In this document: positions 33,740 to 41,960 of the stretch, one piece after another | Position numbering within the stretch: the stretch's first letter is position 1 | Layout of the letters: each line of letters starts with the position of its first letter | NCBI RefSeq assembly: GCF_030268685.1 | Contig: NZ_BSRQ01000034.1 | Location: 1 to 61,647 of the forward strand | Direction of reading: 5' to 3' | Origin: Microtetraspora sp. NBRC 13810 | GTDB taxonomy: Bacteria; Actinomycetota; Actinomycetes; Streptosporangiales; Streptosporangiaceae | DNA: 61,647 nucleotides | The notes under the pieces: generated by a model | What the model saw: the letters and a program-made list of their open reading frames with translations, nothing else | The model's database searches: none | Told to the model about the DNA's origin: nothing | Made by a program: the position numbers and the translations under genes

Positions 33740-34338
33740 CACTGGGGAAGATCCTCCTCCGTACGCGGGTGAACCAGCAGGGCGGCGGTCTTGTGCGGCA
33801 GCGTGACCTCGCCGGCGCGGCGGAACCCGGCCGCGGTGAACGCCCTGATCGAGGCGGTGTTCAGCACGTTCGGCTCGGCGACCACGCGGGTGCACGTCTC
33901 CTCGGCGGCCAGCAGCCCGGCCGCGACCGCCGCCAGCAGCGAGCGGCCCAGCCCGCGCCCGATGTCACCCGGCGCCCCGATGGCGATGTGCACGCCGAGG
34001 TCGTGCGGCCGGCAGGGGTACAGCGGCGCGAGGCGGTCCCGCAGCACCCGGTACAGCTCCAGGTAGGCGACCGGCTCGCCGTCCAGGTAGGCCAGGCACG
34101 GCCGGGAGTGCGCCCCGGCCGCCTGCCGTTCGATCTCCCCGGCCCAGCGCTCGCGCGGCCACGCCTGGTCCCACGCGGCGGCCACGTGCGGGCTGTTCAT
34201 CCAGCGCCAGACCAGATCCACGTCATCGCCGCCCGGGGTCATCGCCCCGATTCGCCACGGTCCGGAAAGGACGGGGACCGGTGGCGGACCGACCAGGTCC
34301 AGCCACCGGGCGACGAGCGTTTCGGTCTCCGATCCCAC
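33736..34338 (-). CDS. GNAT N-acyltransferase, IucB/RhbD-like, for hydroxamate formation
   Basis: About 200 residues of the siderophore-type acetyltransferase family that acylates N-hydroxy-ornithine/lysine. Typical features are WRWMNSPHVAAAWDQ near the start, PVAYLELYRV, IGRGLGRSLL (acyl-CoA binding) and VVAEPNVLNTASIRAFTAAGF. GGAGG at 34347-34343 precedes two adjacent GTG codons (34341, 34338); 34338 is chosen for spacing. It is the first gene of the siderophore operon and lies directly behind the iron-box palindrome. The acyl group (acetyl or larger) is not predictable here. Confidence 0.85.
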   Translation of the reverse strand: MGSETETLVARWLDLVGPPPVPVLSGPWRIGAMTPGGDDVDLVWRWMNSPHVAAAWDQAWPRERWAGEIERQAAGAHSRPCLAYLDGEPVAYLELYRVLRDRLAPLYPCRPHDLGVHIAIGAPGDIGRGLGRSLLAAVAAGLLAAEETCTRVVAEPNVLNTASIRAFTAAGFRRAGEVTLPHKTAALLVHPRTEEDLPQW

Positions 34339-34352
34339 CACGCCTCCAGGAA

Positions 34353-34391
34353 TTAGCTTTGCCTTACCTAAGATAGGTAAGGCAAGGCTAA
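34353..34391. promoter_or_regulatory. Iron box (IdeR/DmdR-type), 39-bp near-perfect palindrome
   Basis: Two 18-bp arms, TTAGCTTTGCCTTACCTA and (reversed) TTAGCCTTGCCTTACCTA, are joined by AGA with a single mismatch between arms. The left 19-mer matches the IdeR/DtxR consensus TTAGGTTAGGCTAACCTAA at about 15 of 19 positions, and the opposite strand gives a second, overlapping match. It lies 12 bp upstream of the operon's first start region, so iron-bound IdeR/DmdR would be expected to block transcription. Confidence 0.88.
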
Positions 34392-34503
34392 GAAAGCATC
34401 GGCCGCACACACTGTCAAGGCCGTGCCCCGTGAGCTGGGATTCCGCCCGCCGGTCCGACGTGGCGGGCCGTGCACGGATGGTGAGGGCGCGCGCGCGAGA
34501 TGC

Positions 34504-35559
34504 CTAGCGGTGGGCCGCGGGGACCTGCCCGGCGATGCCCGCGAGGCGGGCCAGGCGGCGGTAGGAGTCGAGGCGCCCGGCGTGGTCGAAGGTGTTCAGG
34601 GTGACCAGCACCTCGTCCGCCCCGGTCCGGCCGATCAGCGCGTCGAGCGCGGCGGCGACCTGCTCTTCCGTGCCGTGGATCTGCCCCGCCCGCGCCTCCT
34701 CGAACCGGGCGCGCTCCCGCTCGGACATGCCGGCGGCGAGGATCTCCGCGGCCGGGGCGAGCGGCGGGAAGACGCCGTGCACCCGCGAGTAGGCGCTGGA
34801 CCACGCCTCGGGCACCTGGAGCAGGGCGGCCTCCTCGGCGGTGTCCGCGACCGCGACGCTCACCGCGAGCACGAGGTGGGGGCGCGACCGGGCGGAGGGC
34901 GTGAAACCGGCGCGGTAACGGCCGATCGCGGCCAGCAGTCGCTCCTCGCCGGCCACCGTCGCGATCACCAGGGGCAGCCCGAGCCGGGCGGCGACATCCG
35001 CCCCGGCGCCGGTGGCCAGCACGAAGGCCGGCACCCGCAGGCCCTCCGCGGGCAGCGCGTGCACCCCGGGATGGGCGCGCTGCTCACCGGTGAAGTAACC
35101 GAGCAACTCGGTGAGCCGGTCGGCGAAGTCGTCCGCGTCGTTCCCGTCGCGTCCGTCGTTCCCGTTGCGTCCGTCGTGTCCCAGGGCCCGCCGTACGCCG
35201 CCGGTGAAGCCGAGCGAACGGCCGAGGCCCATGTCGATGCGCCCCGGATGCAGCGCCTCCAGCACGCCGAACTGCTCGGCGACGACCAGCGGCCGATGGT
35301 TGGGCAGCATCACCCCGCCGGTGCCGACCCTGATCACCGAGGTCGCCGCGGCGACCGCCGCGGCCAGCACCGTGGGAGCCGAACCCGCCACTCCCGGCAC
35401 GCTGTGATGCTCCGACACCCAGAAGCGGTGATAACCCAGCTCCTCCGCGTCCCGGGCGAAACGCACGGTGTCGCGGATCGCCTCGGCGTGCGCCTGCCCG
35501 CGCCGGACGAGCGAACGGTCGAGGATGGAGAACCGCGTGCCCCGCGATGCGCTGCTCAC
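34504..35559 (-). CDS. Luciferase-like (LLM class) flavin-dependent monooxygenase
   Basis: About 351 residues of the bacterial-luciferase-like TIM barrel family, of the kind that begins S-I-L-D-R-S and continues with F-A-R-D-A-E-E-L-G-Y-H-R-F-W-V-S-E-H-H. Other signs are the GTGGVMLPNHRPL and LHPGRIDMGLGRS segments. It would use reduced flavin and O2 on an unknown organic substrate. The frame is open up to 35655, but a strong hairpin at 35613-35648 lies in that stretch, so a start at GTG 35559 or 35574 is more likely. It is upstream of the siderophore operon on the same strand but is separated by the iron box, so a shared role is not shown. Confidence 0.82.
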   Translation of the reverse strand: MSSASRGTRFSILDRSLVRRGQAHAEAIRDTVRFARDAEELGYHRFWVSEHHSVPGVAGSAPTVLAAAVAAATSVIRVGTGGVMLPNHRPLVVAEQFGVLEALHPGRIDMGLGRSLGFTGGVRRALGHDGRNGNDGRDGNDADDFADRLTELLGYFTGEQRAHPGVHALPAEGLRVPAFVLATGAGADVAARLGLPLVIATVAGEERLLAAIGRYRAGFTPSARSRPHLVLAVSVAVADTAEEAALLQVPEAWSSAYSRVHGVFPPLAPAAEILAAGMSERERARFEEARAGQIHGTEEQVAAALDALIGRTGADEVLVTLNTFDHAGRLDSYRRLARLAGIAGQVPAAHR

Positions 35560-35612
35560 ACCGATGTCCAACACCGGCGGCGGCGGGAGATTCCCGAAGG
35601 CGCCGGACGCGG

Positions 35613-35648
35613 GAGTGCCGTGCCCGGTGGATCCCGGACACGGCACTC
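35613..35648 (-). terminator. Hairpin terminator after the histidine-rich gene
   Basis: GAGTGCCGTGCCCGG (35613-35627) pairs with CCGGACACGGCACTC (35634-35648) with a single mismatch and a 6-nt loop. It lies about 120 bp after the stop of the histidine-rich gene and just before the monooxygenase gene. There is no strong T-run. Confidence 0.6.
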
Positions 35649-35768
35649 TCGGCATATCGTCAGGCCTCGGATGAGGCTCTTTCGGCGGGTTGGTTCAGCG
35701 AGGGCGGCTCAAGGAAATCCGGCCCGCGCCGGTTCTCGGGGAAATTCCGTGACGCGTCGTAATCTGGT

Positions 35769-36347
35769 TCAGGAGGTCGGCGCCTGGCGGGTGAGGCCCC
35801 ACAGCCAGCTGTCGTCCTCGGAGTCGTTGTTCTCGTGCTTCGGCCACGTGTCGTGGTGCTTCGGCCAGGTGTGGTGGTGGGACGGGGCGGCCGCACCGCG
35901 CGGACCCGCAGGGCCCTGCGGTCCGGGGGGGCCCTGGATCACGATGGGACGGTGGTCGTGGTGGTCGTCCCGGTGGTGGTCCCGGTGGATGTTGACGTCG
36001 TGGCAGCCGTGCACGTGGACGCAGGCCTCGACGTGGTGGAAGAAGTGTCCACGGTGGTGGTGATGGTGGTGGTGGTGGTGCCGGTGGTGGTGGCCGTGGC
36101 AGTGCCGGTGGTGATGGTGGTGACGGTGGCACCGCCGATGGCAGTTGCGGCAGCCCAGAAGCGGCTTCTCGCCGAGGACGATCTGCTGGACGGCCGTGGA
36201 CGTGTTGACTGCGACGGCTTCGGCGTTGGTGGCAGTCTGGAACGACGCCGCGAGACCGGCTCCCGCCACCGTCGTGGTGACGGCCACAGCCAGAGTGCGC
36301 ATACCGGAACGAAGCCCGGGCGCCCATTTCTTGATGTGAGAAGTCAT
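35769..36347 (-). CDS. Secreted histidine-rich protein with collagen-like linker
   Basis: This 192-residue protein has an N-terminal basic part, hydrophobic helix and Ala-rich cleavage region (about residues 16-45, ending near TATNAEA), so it is probably exported. A Cys-containing segment (LLGCRNCHRRCHRH) leads into an extreme His tract at about residues 66-105, including HHHHHHHHH and HCHGHHH, then further His-Asp-Arg repeats (DHHRDDHHDH). Next comes a short collagen-like run, GPPGPQGPAGPRG, and a C-terminal part with twice-repeated HxTWPKH. No family is recognised. The composition strongly suggests binding of Zn, Ni, Cu or Co outside the cell. ATG 36347 has GGGAA 5 bp upstream. Confidence 0.75.
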   Translation of the reverse strand: MTSHIKKWAPGLRSGMRTLAVAVTTTVAGAGLAASFQTATNAEAVAVNTSTAVQQIVLGEKPLLGCRNCHRRCHRHHHHHRHCHGHHHRHHHHHHHHHRGHFFHHVEACVHVHGCHDVNIHRDHHRDDHHDHRPIVIQGPPGPQGPAGPRGAAAPSHHHTWPKHHDTWPKHENNDSEDDSWLWGLTRQAPTS

Positions 36348-36665
36348 TTGATTCCCATGTCATTCACGATCCCGGGGGACCGACTCGACTAATACTCCGC
36401 AATAGCGGGTCAGCTAGGGAGATACCCATGGCCGATGGCGTCACTCGTGCATTTGTCTAGCGATGTAGCAATGGATGCCAAAGCAAATGGAAAAGTCCAC
36501 CGAACGGCCCCCGAACCCCATTTCCTAATTGCACTCGACTTTCTCGCTTATCGCGCACAATTTCTGGATATGTCCGAATTGTGGGTGTAGGTGGACGGCG
36601 ATTCTTTGCGATTCGTCGAAGTGTGCTTCATTAGATTTCCGGTGGAAACGGGTAATCAACACTTC
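36348..36665. other. Divergent intergenic region, histidine-rich gene / L,D-transpeptidase
   Basis: No gene is seen. The region is AT-richer than average, especially 36470-36600, and should hold two divergent promoters. A CACAATT (36556-36562) / AATTGTG (36577-36583) inverted repeat is present. I could not identify a Zur, Nur or IdeR box. Confidence 0.4.
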
Positions 36666-37442
36666 GTGATCAGCAACGTTCAGCGCTCTCTTGCCCTTGC
36701 CTTTGTCCTCGTCTCCGCGGCTCTCTCCGTGGGGGCCCTGCCCGCCGTCGCGGCGAGTCCCGCCCTCGCCGGGCCGGACGCCCTCGCCGGGCCGGACGCC
36801 CAGCGTCCCGCCGAGCGGGGAGTCGTCCTGCGCTTCGGCGACCGCGGGCAGTACGTCCATCTCCTGCAGCGGTGGCTGGAACGGCTCGGGTTCGACCCGG
36901 GCAACGTCAACGGGCGCTTCGGCACCGAGACCGAGTTCGCCGTGTGGGCCCTGCAGAAGTCGCAGGGGCTTCGCGCGCGCGGGCGGGTGGACTACGACAC
37001 CTGGCGCGCGCTCAGCCGGTTCCGCAAGATCCGGCCGCTGGTGCCGGGGGGCGCCCCGCGGCGGCTGGAGATCGACCTGACCCGCCAGTTGATGACCCTC
37101 TACACCAACGGCCGTCCCGCGCTCGTCACGCACATCTCCACCGGCGCGGAGGTCCACTACTGCGACAACGGGCGCTGTGGCACGGCCATCACGCCGACGG
37201 GCGACTTCCGGGTCTTCCGCAGGGACCCGGGCTGGACCACCGGCCCGCTCGGCTCCATGTACAACTCGCTCTACTTCAGCGGCGGCATGGCCGTGCACGG
37301 CTCGTCCAAGGTGCCGCTGTGGCCGGCGTCGCACGGCTGCGTCCGGATTCCGCTGCACGTGGCCAACGAGGTCTACCGGGTGATCCAGCACGGCGACCCG
37401 GTGCACATCCGCGGCAATGCGCCCACGGCGCAGAACCGATGA
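36666..37442 (+). CDS. L,D-transpeptidase with peptidoglycan-binding domain, secreted
   Basis: About 258 residues from GTG 36666; an upstream in-frame start at 36591 is possible but puts 25 non-signal residues first. A signal peptide (ALAFVLVSAALSVGALPAVAA) is followed by a PG_binding_1 domain (LRFGDRGQYVHLLQRWLERLGF, then GRFGTETEFAVWALQ) and a YkuD catalytic domain. The catalytic motif is H-G-S-S...S-H-G-C-V-R-I-P (MAVHGSSKVPLWPASHGCVR). It cross-links or remodels cell-wall peptidoglycan by 3-3 bonds. It converges with the catalase gene through a strong shared hairpin. Confidence 0.9.
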   Translation: MISNVQRSLALAFVLVSAALSVGALPAVAASPALAGPDALAGPDAQRPAERGVVLRFGDRGQYVHLLQRWLERLGFDPGNVNGRFGTETEFAVWALQKSQGLRARGRVDYDTWRALSRFRKIRPLVPGGAPRRLEIDLTRQLMTLYTNGRPALVTHISTGAEVHYCDNGRCGTAITPTGDFRVFRRDPGWTTGPLGSMYNSLYFSGGMAVHGSSKVPLWPASHGCVRIPLHVANEVYRVIQHGDPVHIRGNAPTAQNR

Positions 37443-37491
37443 CCGGCCGGCCCGTCCCGCAGGCCATCGGGAGGGCCGCCACGGCACGGCG

Positions 37492-37523
37492 GAGCGCCGC
37501 GCGGATCCGTCCGCGCGGCGCTC
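37492..37523. terminator. Bidirectional terminator, L,D-transpeptidase / catalase
   Basis: GAGCGCCGCGCGGA pairs perfectly with TCCGCGCGGCGCTC (14 bp) across a TCCG loop. It lies 50 bp after the transpeptidase stop and 18 bp after the catalase stop on the other strand. Confidence 0.8.
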
Positions 37524-37540
37524 TCCTCATGCGGTACCGG

Positions 37541-39646
37541 TCAGGCGGGGACGCGGTCCGTGGGCCTGCTCCACACCCGGTGCTGGGCCAGCGCCGTCAC
37601 GAAGGCGTCCAGGAACGCCTGGTCCGCCGCGCCCCGGCCCTCCTGGAGCACCACGCCGGCGCCGTCCATCGCCTCCAGCCGGGAGGCCCGCAGCAGGTCG
37701 GCGCCGCTGCCGAGCAGCCCGATCGCCTTGCCGTGCTTGTACGCCTCGGCGACGAAGTGCACGGCCAGGCCGTCGCCGGCCAGGGACCGGGTGCTGGCCG
37801 CGCCGTCCGGCACCACCACGGCGTCGTAGAGCACCGACGCCATCGTGGACATCGCCCGGTCCACCGGGACGGTCTCGCCCCCGGCGCCCTCGACCTTGCC
37901 GTCCCAGGCGGCGAGCACCTCGGGGATCGCCCCGACCCCGGCGAGTGTCTCCCTGAGTGACGCCACGCAGGCGGCGTCGACGCCGTCGGCCACCAGGATC
38001 GCGACCTTGCGGGTGGCCACGGAGTCCCGTCGCGCGTTGGCCTGGCTGAGCGCGGGGGAGGAGTCGCCGTGCGGCGAGCGGGACGGCTTCTCGACCTCCT
38101 CCACGCCGATGCCCTCGGCGACCCGGGCCGCGAGATCCGGATGCACCTCCGCGAGGTGGGCGACGACCCGCACCCTGATGTGCCGGTGCTCGACCTTGCC
38201 CAGCTCGAACCGGTAGGCGGCGACGATGTGCTCCTTCTCCCAGTCCGACATGCTGTTCCAGAACAGCTCCGCCTGGGAGTAGTGGTCGCCGAAGCTCTCG
38301 CTCCGCCGGCGGATCTTCGCCCCGTCGACCCGCTCCTGGTAATGCACGTAGCCGCCGTGCGAGGCGTCGGCCACCATCGGGCAGCCCGCGCCGAGCGAGT
38401 TCGGGGCGTAGGACGTGGTGCCCTGGTGCACCCGCCGCTGGTTGTAGCCGTCGCGCTGGTTGTTGTGCACCCGGGCGACCGGGCGGTTGACCGGGATCTG
38501 CGCGAAGTTCGGGCCGCCCAGCCGGATGAGCTGGGTGTCCAGGTAGGAGAACAGCCGGCCCTGGAGCAGCGGGTCGTTGGTGAAGTCGATGCCGGGCACC
38601 ACGTTGCCGATGTGGAAGGCCACCTGCTCGGTCTCGGCGAAGAAGTTCTCCGGATTGCGGTCGAGCACCATCTTCCCGATCGGGCGGACCGGCACCAGCT
38701 CCTCGGGGATGATCTTCGTGGCGTCGAGCAGGTCGAAGTCGAAGGCGAACTCCCTGTCCTCCGGCACCAGCTGCACCCCCAGCTCGTACTCGGGGAAGAC
38801 TCCCGCCTCGATCGAGTCCCACAGGTCACGCCGGTTGAAGTCGGGGTCCTTGCCCGCGATCTTCTGGGCCTCGTCCCACACCAGCGAGTGCGTGCCGAGC
38901 AGCGGCTTCCAGTGGAACTTCACGAACGTGCCGCGCCCGTTCTGGTCCACGAACCGGAAGGTGTGCACGCCGAAGCCCTGCATCATCCGGTAGCTGCGCG
39001 GCAGCGCCCGGTCCGACATCAGCCACATCATCATGTGCATCGTCTCGGGCTGGAGCGAGACGAAGTCCCACAGCGTGTTGTGCGCCGAGGCGGCCTGCGG
39101 GATCTCGTTGTGCGGCTCGGGCTTCACCGCGTGCACGAAGTCCGGGAACTTGATCGCGTCCTGGATGAAGAACACCGGCATGTTGTTGCCGACGAGGTCG
39201 AAGTTGCCCTCGCCGGTGTAGAACTTCGTCGCGAACCCGCGCACGTCGCGCACCGTGTCCGCCGACCCGCGCGACCCGGCCACCGTGGAGAACCGCACGA
39301 ACACCGGCGTCCTGGCCGCCGGGTCGCGCAGGAAGTCGGCCCGGGTGAACTCCGTCAGCGGCTCATAGACCTGGAAGTAGCCGTACGCCCCCGCGCCCCG
39401 GGCGTGCACGACCCGCTCGGGGATGCGCTCGTGGTCGAAGCTGGTGATCTTCTCCCGGAAGTGGAAGTCCTCCATCAGCGTCGGCCCGCGCGCCCCGGCC
39501 GCCAGCGAGTTGTCGGTGTCCGATACGCGCAGGCCCTGGTCCGTGGTGAGGTAGGTGTCGCGAGGGTCCACCCGGTAGGCGTCGAGCTGCCGGTCCTTGG
39601 CCGTCCTGTCGGGTCCGCCGTCGCCTGCTCGGTTGTCGGTAGCCAT
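37541..39646 (-). CDS. katE: Large-subunit catalase (HPII/KatE type)
   Basis: A 701-residue haem catalase that disproportionates H2O2. The core has the catalytic His81 segment RVVHARGAGAYGYF, the distal Asn in GNNMPVFFIQDAIKFPDFVH, and the haem-ligand Tyr motif RLFSYLDTQ. The C-terminal 150 residues form the DJ-1/class I amidotransferase-like domain found only in large catalases (KVAILVADGVDAACVASL). ATG 39646 begins MATDNRAGDGGPDRTAKDRQ; an earlier in-frame ATG (39754) would add an unconserved leader. A SigB-like promoter lies upstream. Confidence 0.93.
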   Translation of the reverse strand: MATDNRAGDGGPDRTAKDRQLDAYRVDPRDTYLTTDQGLRVSDTDNSLAAGARGPTLMEDFHFREKITSFDHERIPERVVHARGAGAYGYFQVYEPLTEFTRADFLRDPAARTPVFVRFSTVAGSRGSADTVRDVRGFATKFYTGEGNFDLVGNNMPVFFIQDAIKFPDFVHAVKPEPHNEIPQAASAHNTLWDFVSLQPETMHMMMWLMSDRALPRSYRMMQGFGVHTFRFVDQNGRGTFVKFHWKPLLGTHSLVWDEAQKIAGKDPDFNRRDLWDSIEAGVFPEYELGVQLVPEDREFAFDFDLLDATKIIPEELVPVRPIGKMVLDRNPENFFAETEQVAFHIGNVVPGIDFTNDPLLQGRLFSYLDTQLIRLGGPNFAQIPVNRPVARVHNNQRDGYNQRRVHQGTTSYAPNSLGAGCPMVADASHGGYVHYQERVDGAKIRRRSESFGDHYSQAELFWNSMSDWEKEHIVAAYRFELGKVEHRHIRVRVVAHLAEVHPDLAARVAEGIGVEEVEKPSRSPHGDSSPALSQANARRDSVATRKVAILVADGVDAACVASLRETLAGVGAIPEVLAAWDGKVEGAGGETVPVDRAMSTMASVLYDAVVVPDGAASTRSLAGDGLAVHFVAEAYKHGKAIGLLGSGADLLRASRLEAMDGAGVVLQEGRGAADQAFLDAFVTALAQHRVWSRPTDRVPA

Positions 39647-39692
39647 AGCCGTCTCCAGCGTTCGTTCCACTCGAATGTTCTCAACAGCCACC

Positions 39693-39716
39693 TCACCCCG
39701 AGAAAGCAAGCGAAAC
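39693..39716 (-). promoter_or_regulatory. Possible SigB-type promoter of katE
   Basis: On the minus strand GTTT, a 14-bp spacer and GGGTGA fit the actinobacterial general-stress sigma pattern (G-N-N-T, N14-16, GGGTA-like). It lies about 50-70 bp upstream of the katE start. This is a weak match, judged by eye. Confidence 0.35.
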
Positions 39717-39773
39717 GCCGCACTGGCGCAAGAAACGGCTAGGGAGATTTTCATGTAAAGCAGGTAGGAAATA

Positions 39774-39803
39774 TTGACATCCGGCGGTGTGTGGTCGTAG
39801 CGT
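39774..39803 (+). promoter_or_regulatory. Sigma-70-like promoter
   Basis: TTGACA (39774-39779), an 18-bp spacer and TAGCGT (39798-39803) fit the actinobacterial housekeeping pattern with a perfect -35. It faces the small gene at 39903 and gives a leader of about 95 nt. Confidence 0.6.
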
Positions 39804-39837
39804 CATGCCCAGCCGGGCCGGCCCCGGCAGAGGAAGA

Positions 39838-39873
39838 GCGCCCGGCGTCCTCTCCGGGAAGATCGCCGGGCGC
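39838..39873 (+). other. Leader hairpin between promoter and small gene
   Basis: GCGCCCGGCG (39838-39847) pairs perfectly with CGCCGGGCGC (39864-39873) around a 16-nt loop. CTTCTCCCG follows. It is in the 5' leader of the small gene and could act as an attenuator, an RNA stabiliser or a processing site. Confidence 0.55.
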
Positions 39874-39902
39874 CTTCTCCCGCCCGGACGAGGAGCGAAA
39901 AG

Positions 39903-40124
39903 GTGGCGATCCCCGTGGCAGAACCCCGGCACGACGCCGCCCGCGCCGCCGCCCTCCCGCCGGCGGCGCGGGACCACCCCGGCGACGTCCACTGGTACGA
40001 CCTGCCGGACGACGACGCCGCCCCCGAGGACCCGCCCCTTCCGCCGCCCCCCACCCTCCGGGGCGCGCTCCGCCGTACGGCGGGCCGCCTGGAGCACCGC
40101 TGGGCGGCCTGGCGAACCGCCTGA
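39903..40124 (+). CDS. Small hypothetical acidic/proline-rich protein
   Basis: This is 73 residues, starting with GTG with GAGGAG upstream and preceded by a good promoter and leader hairpin. The middle is rich in Asp and Pro (DLPDDDAAPEDPPLPPPPT) and the C-terminus is basic (RRTAGRLEHRW). No family is recognised and no membrane segment or signal is seen. Support is promoter, ribosome site and position rather than homology. Confidence 0.5.
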   Translation: MAIPVAEPRHDAARAAALPPAARDHPGDVHWYDLPDDDAAPEDPPLPPPPTLRGALRRTAGRLEHRWAAWRTA

Positions 40125-40218
40125 CCCCCACGGCGGCGCGCCCGCTCGGCCGGGCGAGGCGGCGTACACCGCCTGAGGCCCGGCGGACGGCGGGGGAGAT
40201 GTCGGCCAAGATGGGATC

Positions 40219-40845
40219 GTGCAGATACGCCCGATCTCTCCCGCGTTGCTGGCCGAGGAGCTCGCCGACCGGATCGTGGACGCCCCGCGTGACGCCTGGG
40301 TGCGGGTGGCCGTGGACGGGGCGCCGGCGGCACGGCCGGACGAACTCGCCGACGCGCTCGTCGATCCGCTGCGGCTGCGCGGCAGGGAGGTGCTGCGCGT
40401 CTCCGCCGCCGGCTTCCTGCGCCCGGCCTCCCTGCGCTTCGAGTTCGGCAGAACAGACCCGGACGCCTTCTACGACGACTGGCTGGACACCGGCGCGCTG
40501 ATCCGGGAGGTGCTCGCCCCGCTGGACCCGGGCGGCACCGGCCGCGTCCTCCCCGCGCTGTGGGACGCCGTCGCCGACCGGGCCACCCGCGCCTCCTACG
40601 TCACCGTGCCGCCGGGCGGGGTGCTCCTGCTGGACGGCGCCCTCCTGCTCGGGCGGTGGCTGCCGCTGGACCTGACAATCCATCTGCGGCTCTCGCCCGG
40701 CTCGCTCGCCCGCAGGGTCGCTCCGGAACAGAAGTGGACGCTTCCGGCCTACGCCCGCTACGAGGAGGAGGTCGCGCCGGCGGACGCCGCGGACATCGTG
40801 GTACGCGCCGACGACCCGAGGCACCCGGCGCTCGTCGTCGGGTGA
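40219..40845 (+). CDS. Uridine-kinase-like protein with degraded P-loop
   Basis: This 208-residue protein resembles actinobacterial proteins annotated as uridine kinase. The fold pattern is clear: WVRVAVDGAP at the P-loop position, VLRVSAAGFLRPASLRFEFG, DAFYDDWLDTGAL, GGVLLLDGALLLGRWLPLDL (Walker-B-like) and the C-terminal DDPRHPALV. The expected GxxxxGK[ST] is replaced by DGAPAARPDELADAL, with no Lys-Ser/Thr. It may not phosphorylate nucleosides in the standard way. The start is GTG 40219 with no strong ribosome site. Confidence 0.7.
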   Translation: MQIRPISPALLAEELADRIVDAPRDAWVRVAVDGAPAARPDELADALVDPLRLRGREVLRVSAAGFLRPASLRFEFGRTDPDAFYDDWLDTGALIREVLAPLDPGGTGRVLPALWDAVADRATRASYVTVPPGGVLLLDGALLLGRWLPLDLTIHLRLSPGSLARRVAPEQKWTLPAYARYEEEVAPADAADIVVRADDPRHPALVVG

Positions 40846-40907
40846 CCGGCGGCCGGAGGACGCGGCGGATGAGCGGGCCGCGGCGCGGGCCGCACGGCGA
40901 AGCTGCG

Positions 40908-40950
40908 GGAACCGAAGTCGCGGGGACCGAAGCCGCGGGGGCCGAGGGCG
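40908..40950. repeat. Short 15-bp tandem repeat
   Basis: Units of the form GCGGGGACCGAAGCC follow one another about 2.5 times between two convergent genes (40845 and 40967). It is probably simple-sequence expansion. Confidence 0.5.
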
Positions 40951-40966
40951 AGGGCCGCGGCGGCGG

Positions 40967-41779
40967 TCAGGACGCGGGCTTGCAGGCGACGCCGCCGACC
41001 ATCCAGGTCTTCTCCGCGCGCTCGTGCGGCGGGACGTCCGGGCGCCAGTCGCGGACGTAGACCAGGCCCGGCTCGACCATCTCCAGGCCGTCGAAGAACT
41101 GCTGGATCTGCGGCCGGGTGCGGGTGGCGTCGCCGCCGCGGTTCAGGATGGCGCGGTAGAGGTCGGCGATCGGCTGCGCGAGCTCCGGGCGGGCGTCGAA
41201 GGCGACGTGTGAGATCACCAGGTGGCCGCCCTCGGGCAGCGCGTCACGCAGGTGCGCGACCGCCTTGTCGGGGCCGTCCTCGTCCGGGATGTACTGCAGG
41301 ACGCCGAGGAGCATGACGGCGAAGGGACGGTCCAGGTCGATCAGCCCGCGCACGGCCGGGTCGGCGAGCAGTTCGGCCGGGCGCATCACCCCGCCCTCGA
41401 CCACCTTGGTCCGCGGATCGGTGGCGAGGAGCGCCCTGGCGTGGGAGAGCACGATCGTGTCGCTCTCGACGTAGACCACCCGGGACTCCGGCGCGAGCGA
41501 CTGCGCGATCTCGTGCACATTGCTCCGGTTCGGGAGGCCGGGGCCCATCGTGACGAACTGCGTGACCCCCTCGCCGACGAGGTGACGCACCACCCGGCGG
41601 CGGAACTCCTGGCCCTCCCTGGCGATGTCCCTCACCTCGGGGGCTATCGCCAGCAGTTTCTCCGCGGCCTCGCGGTCGGCGGCGAAGTTGTCCTTGCCGC
41701 CGAGGAGGTAGTCGTTGATCCGGGCGATGTTGGGCACGCTCGTGTTGACCGCCGCGAACGCCCTGCGTGCCTCGCTCAC
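40967..41779 (-). CDS. SAM-dependent methyltransferase, PF04672 (SAV2177-like) family
   Basis: This is 270 residues, the usual length for this actinobacterial family. It begins ARRAFAAVNTSVPNIARIND, with the hallmark ARINDYLLGGKDNFAADR, then FVTMGPGLPNRSNVH and VVYVESDTIVLSHARALL (SAM-binding region). GTG 41779 follows AGGAGA at 6 bp and decides the start; an in-frame ATG at 41794 is less well placed. The substrate is unknown. Members are numerous in actinobacterial genomes, so context says little. Confidence 0.85.
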   Translation of the reverse strand: MSEARRAFAAVNTSVPNIARINDYLLGGKDNFAADREAAEKLLAIAPEVRDIAREGQEFRRRVVRHLVGEGVTQFVTMGPGLPNRSNVHEIAQSLAPESRVVYVESDTIVLSHARALLATDPRTKVVEGGVMRPAELLADPAVRGLIDLDRPFAVMLLGVLQYIPDEDGPDKAVAHLRDALPEGGHLVISHVAFDARPELAQPIADLYRAILNRGGDATRTRPQIQQFFDGLEMVEPGLVYVRDWRPDVPPHERAEKTWMVGGVACKPAS

Positions 41780-41960
41780 GCCATGTCTCCTCATCTGTCC
41801 GCAGTGAGAGGAACTGTAGCGGTTCGGCGCGGGTTCAGGCCCTCTTTCACCTGTCAAACGTGACCCACCGGGCGGCCGGTATTTGCGTGCGCTTGACGTG
41901 GGCATGGTGCGTCGGAGAACATAATTCCGATCGATTTAGTAGGAAAGGTGGGATGTTCCG

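Noticed and set aside
41893-41925. Promoter TTGACG ... CATAAT before the TauE/SafE gene
   Set aside because: The spacer is 21 bp, too long for a standard promoter. Not listed as a feature.
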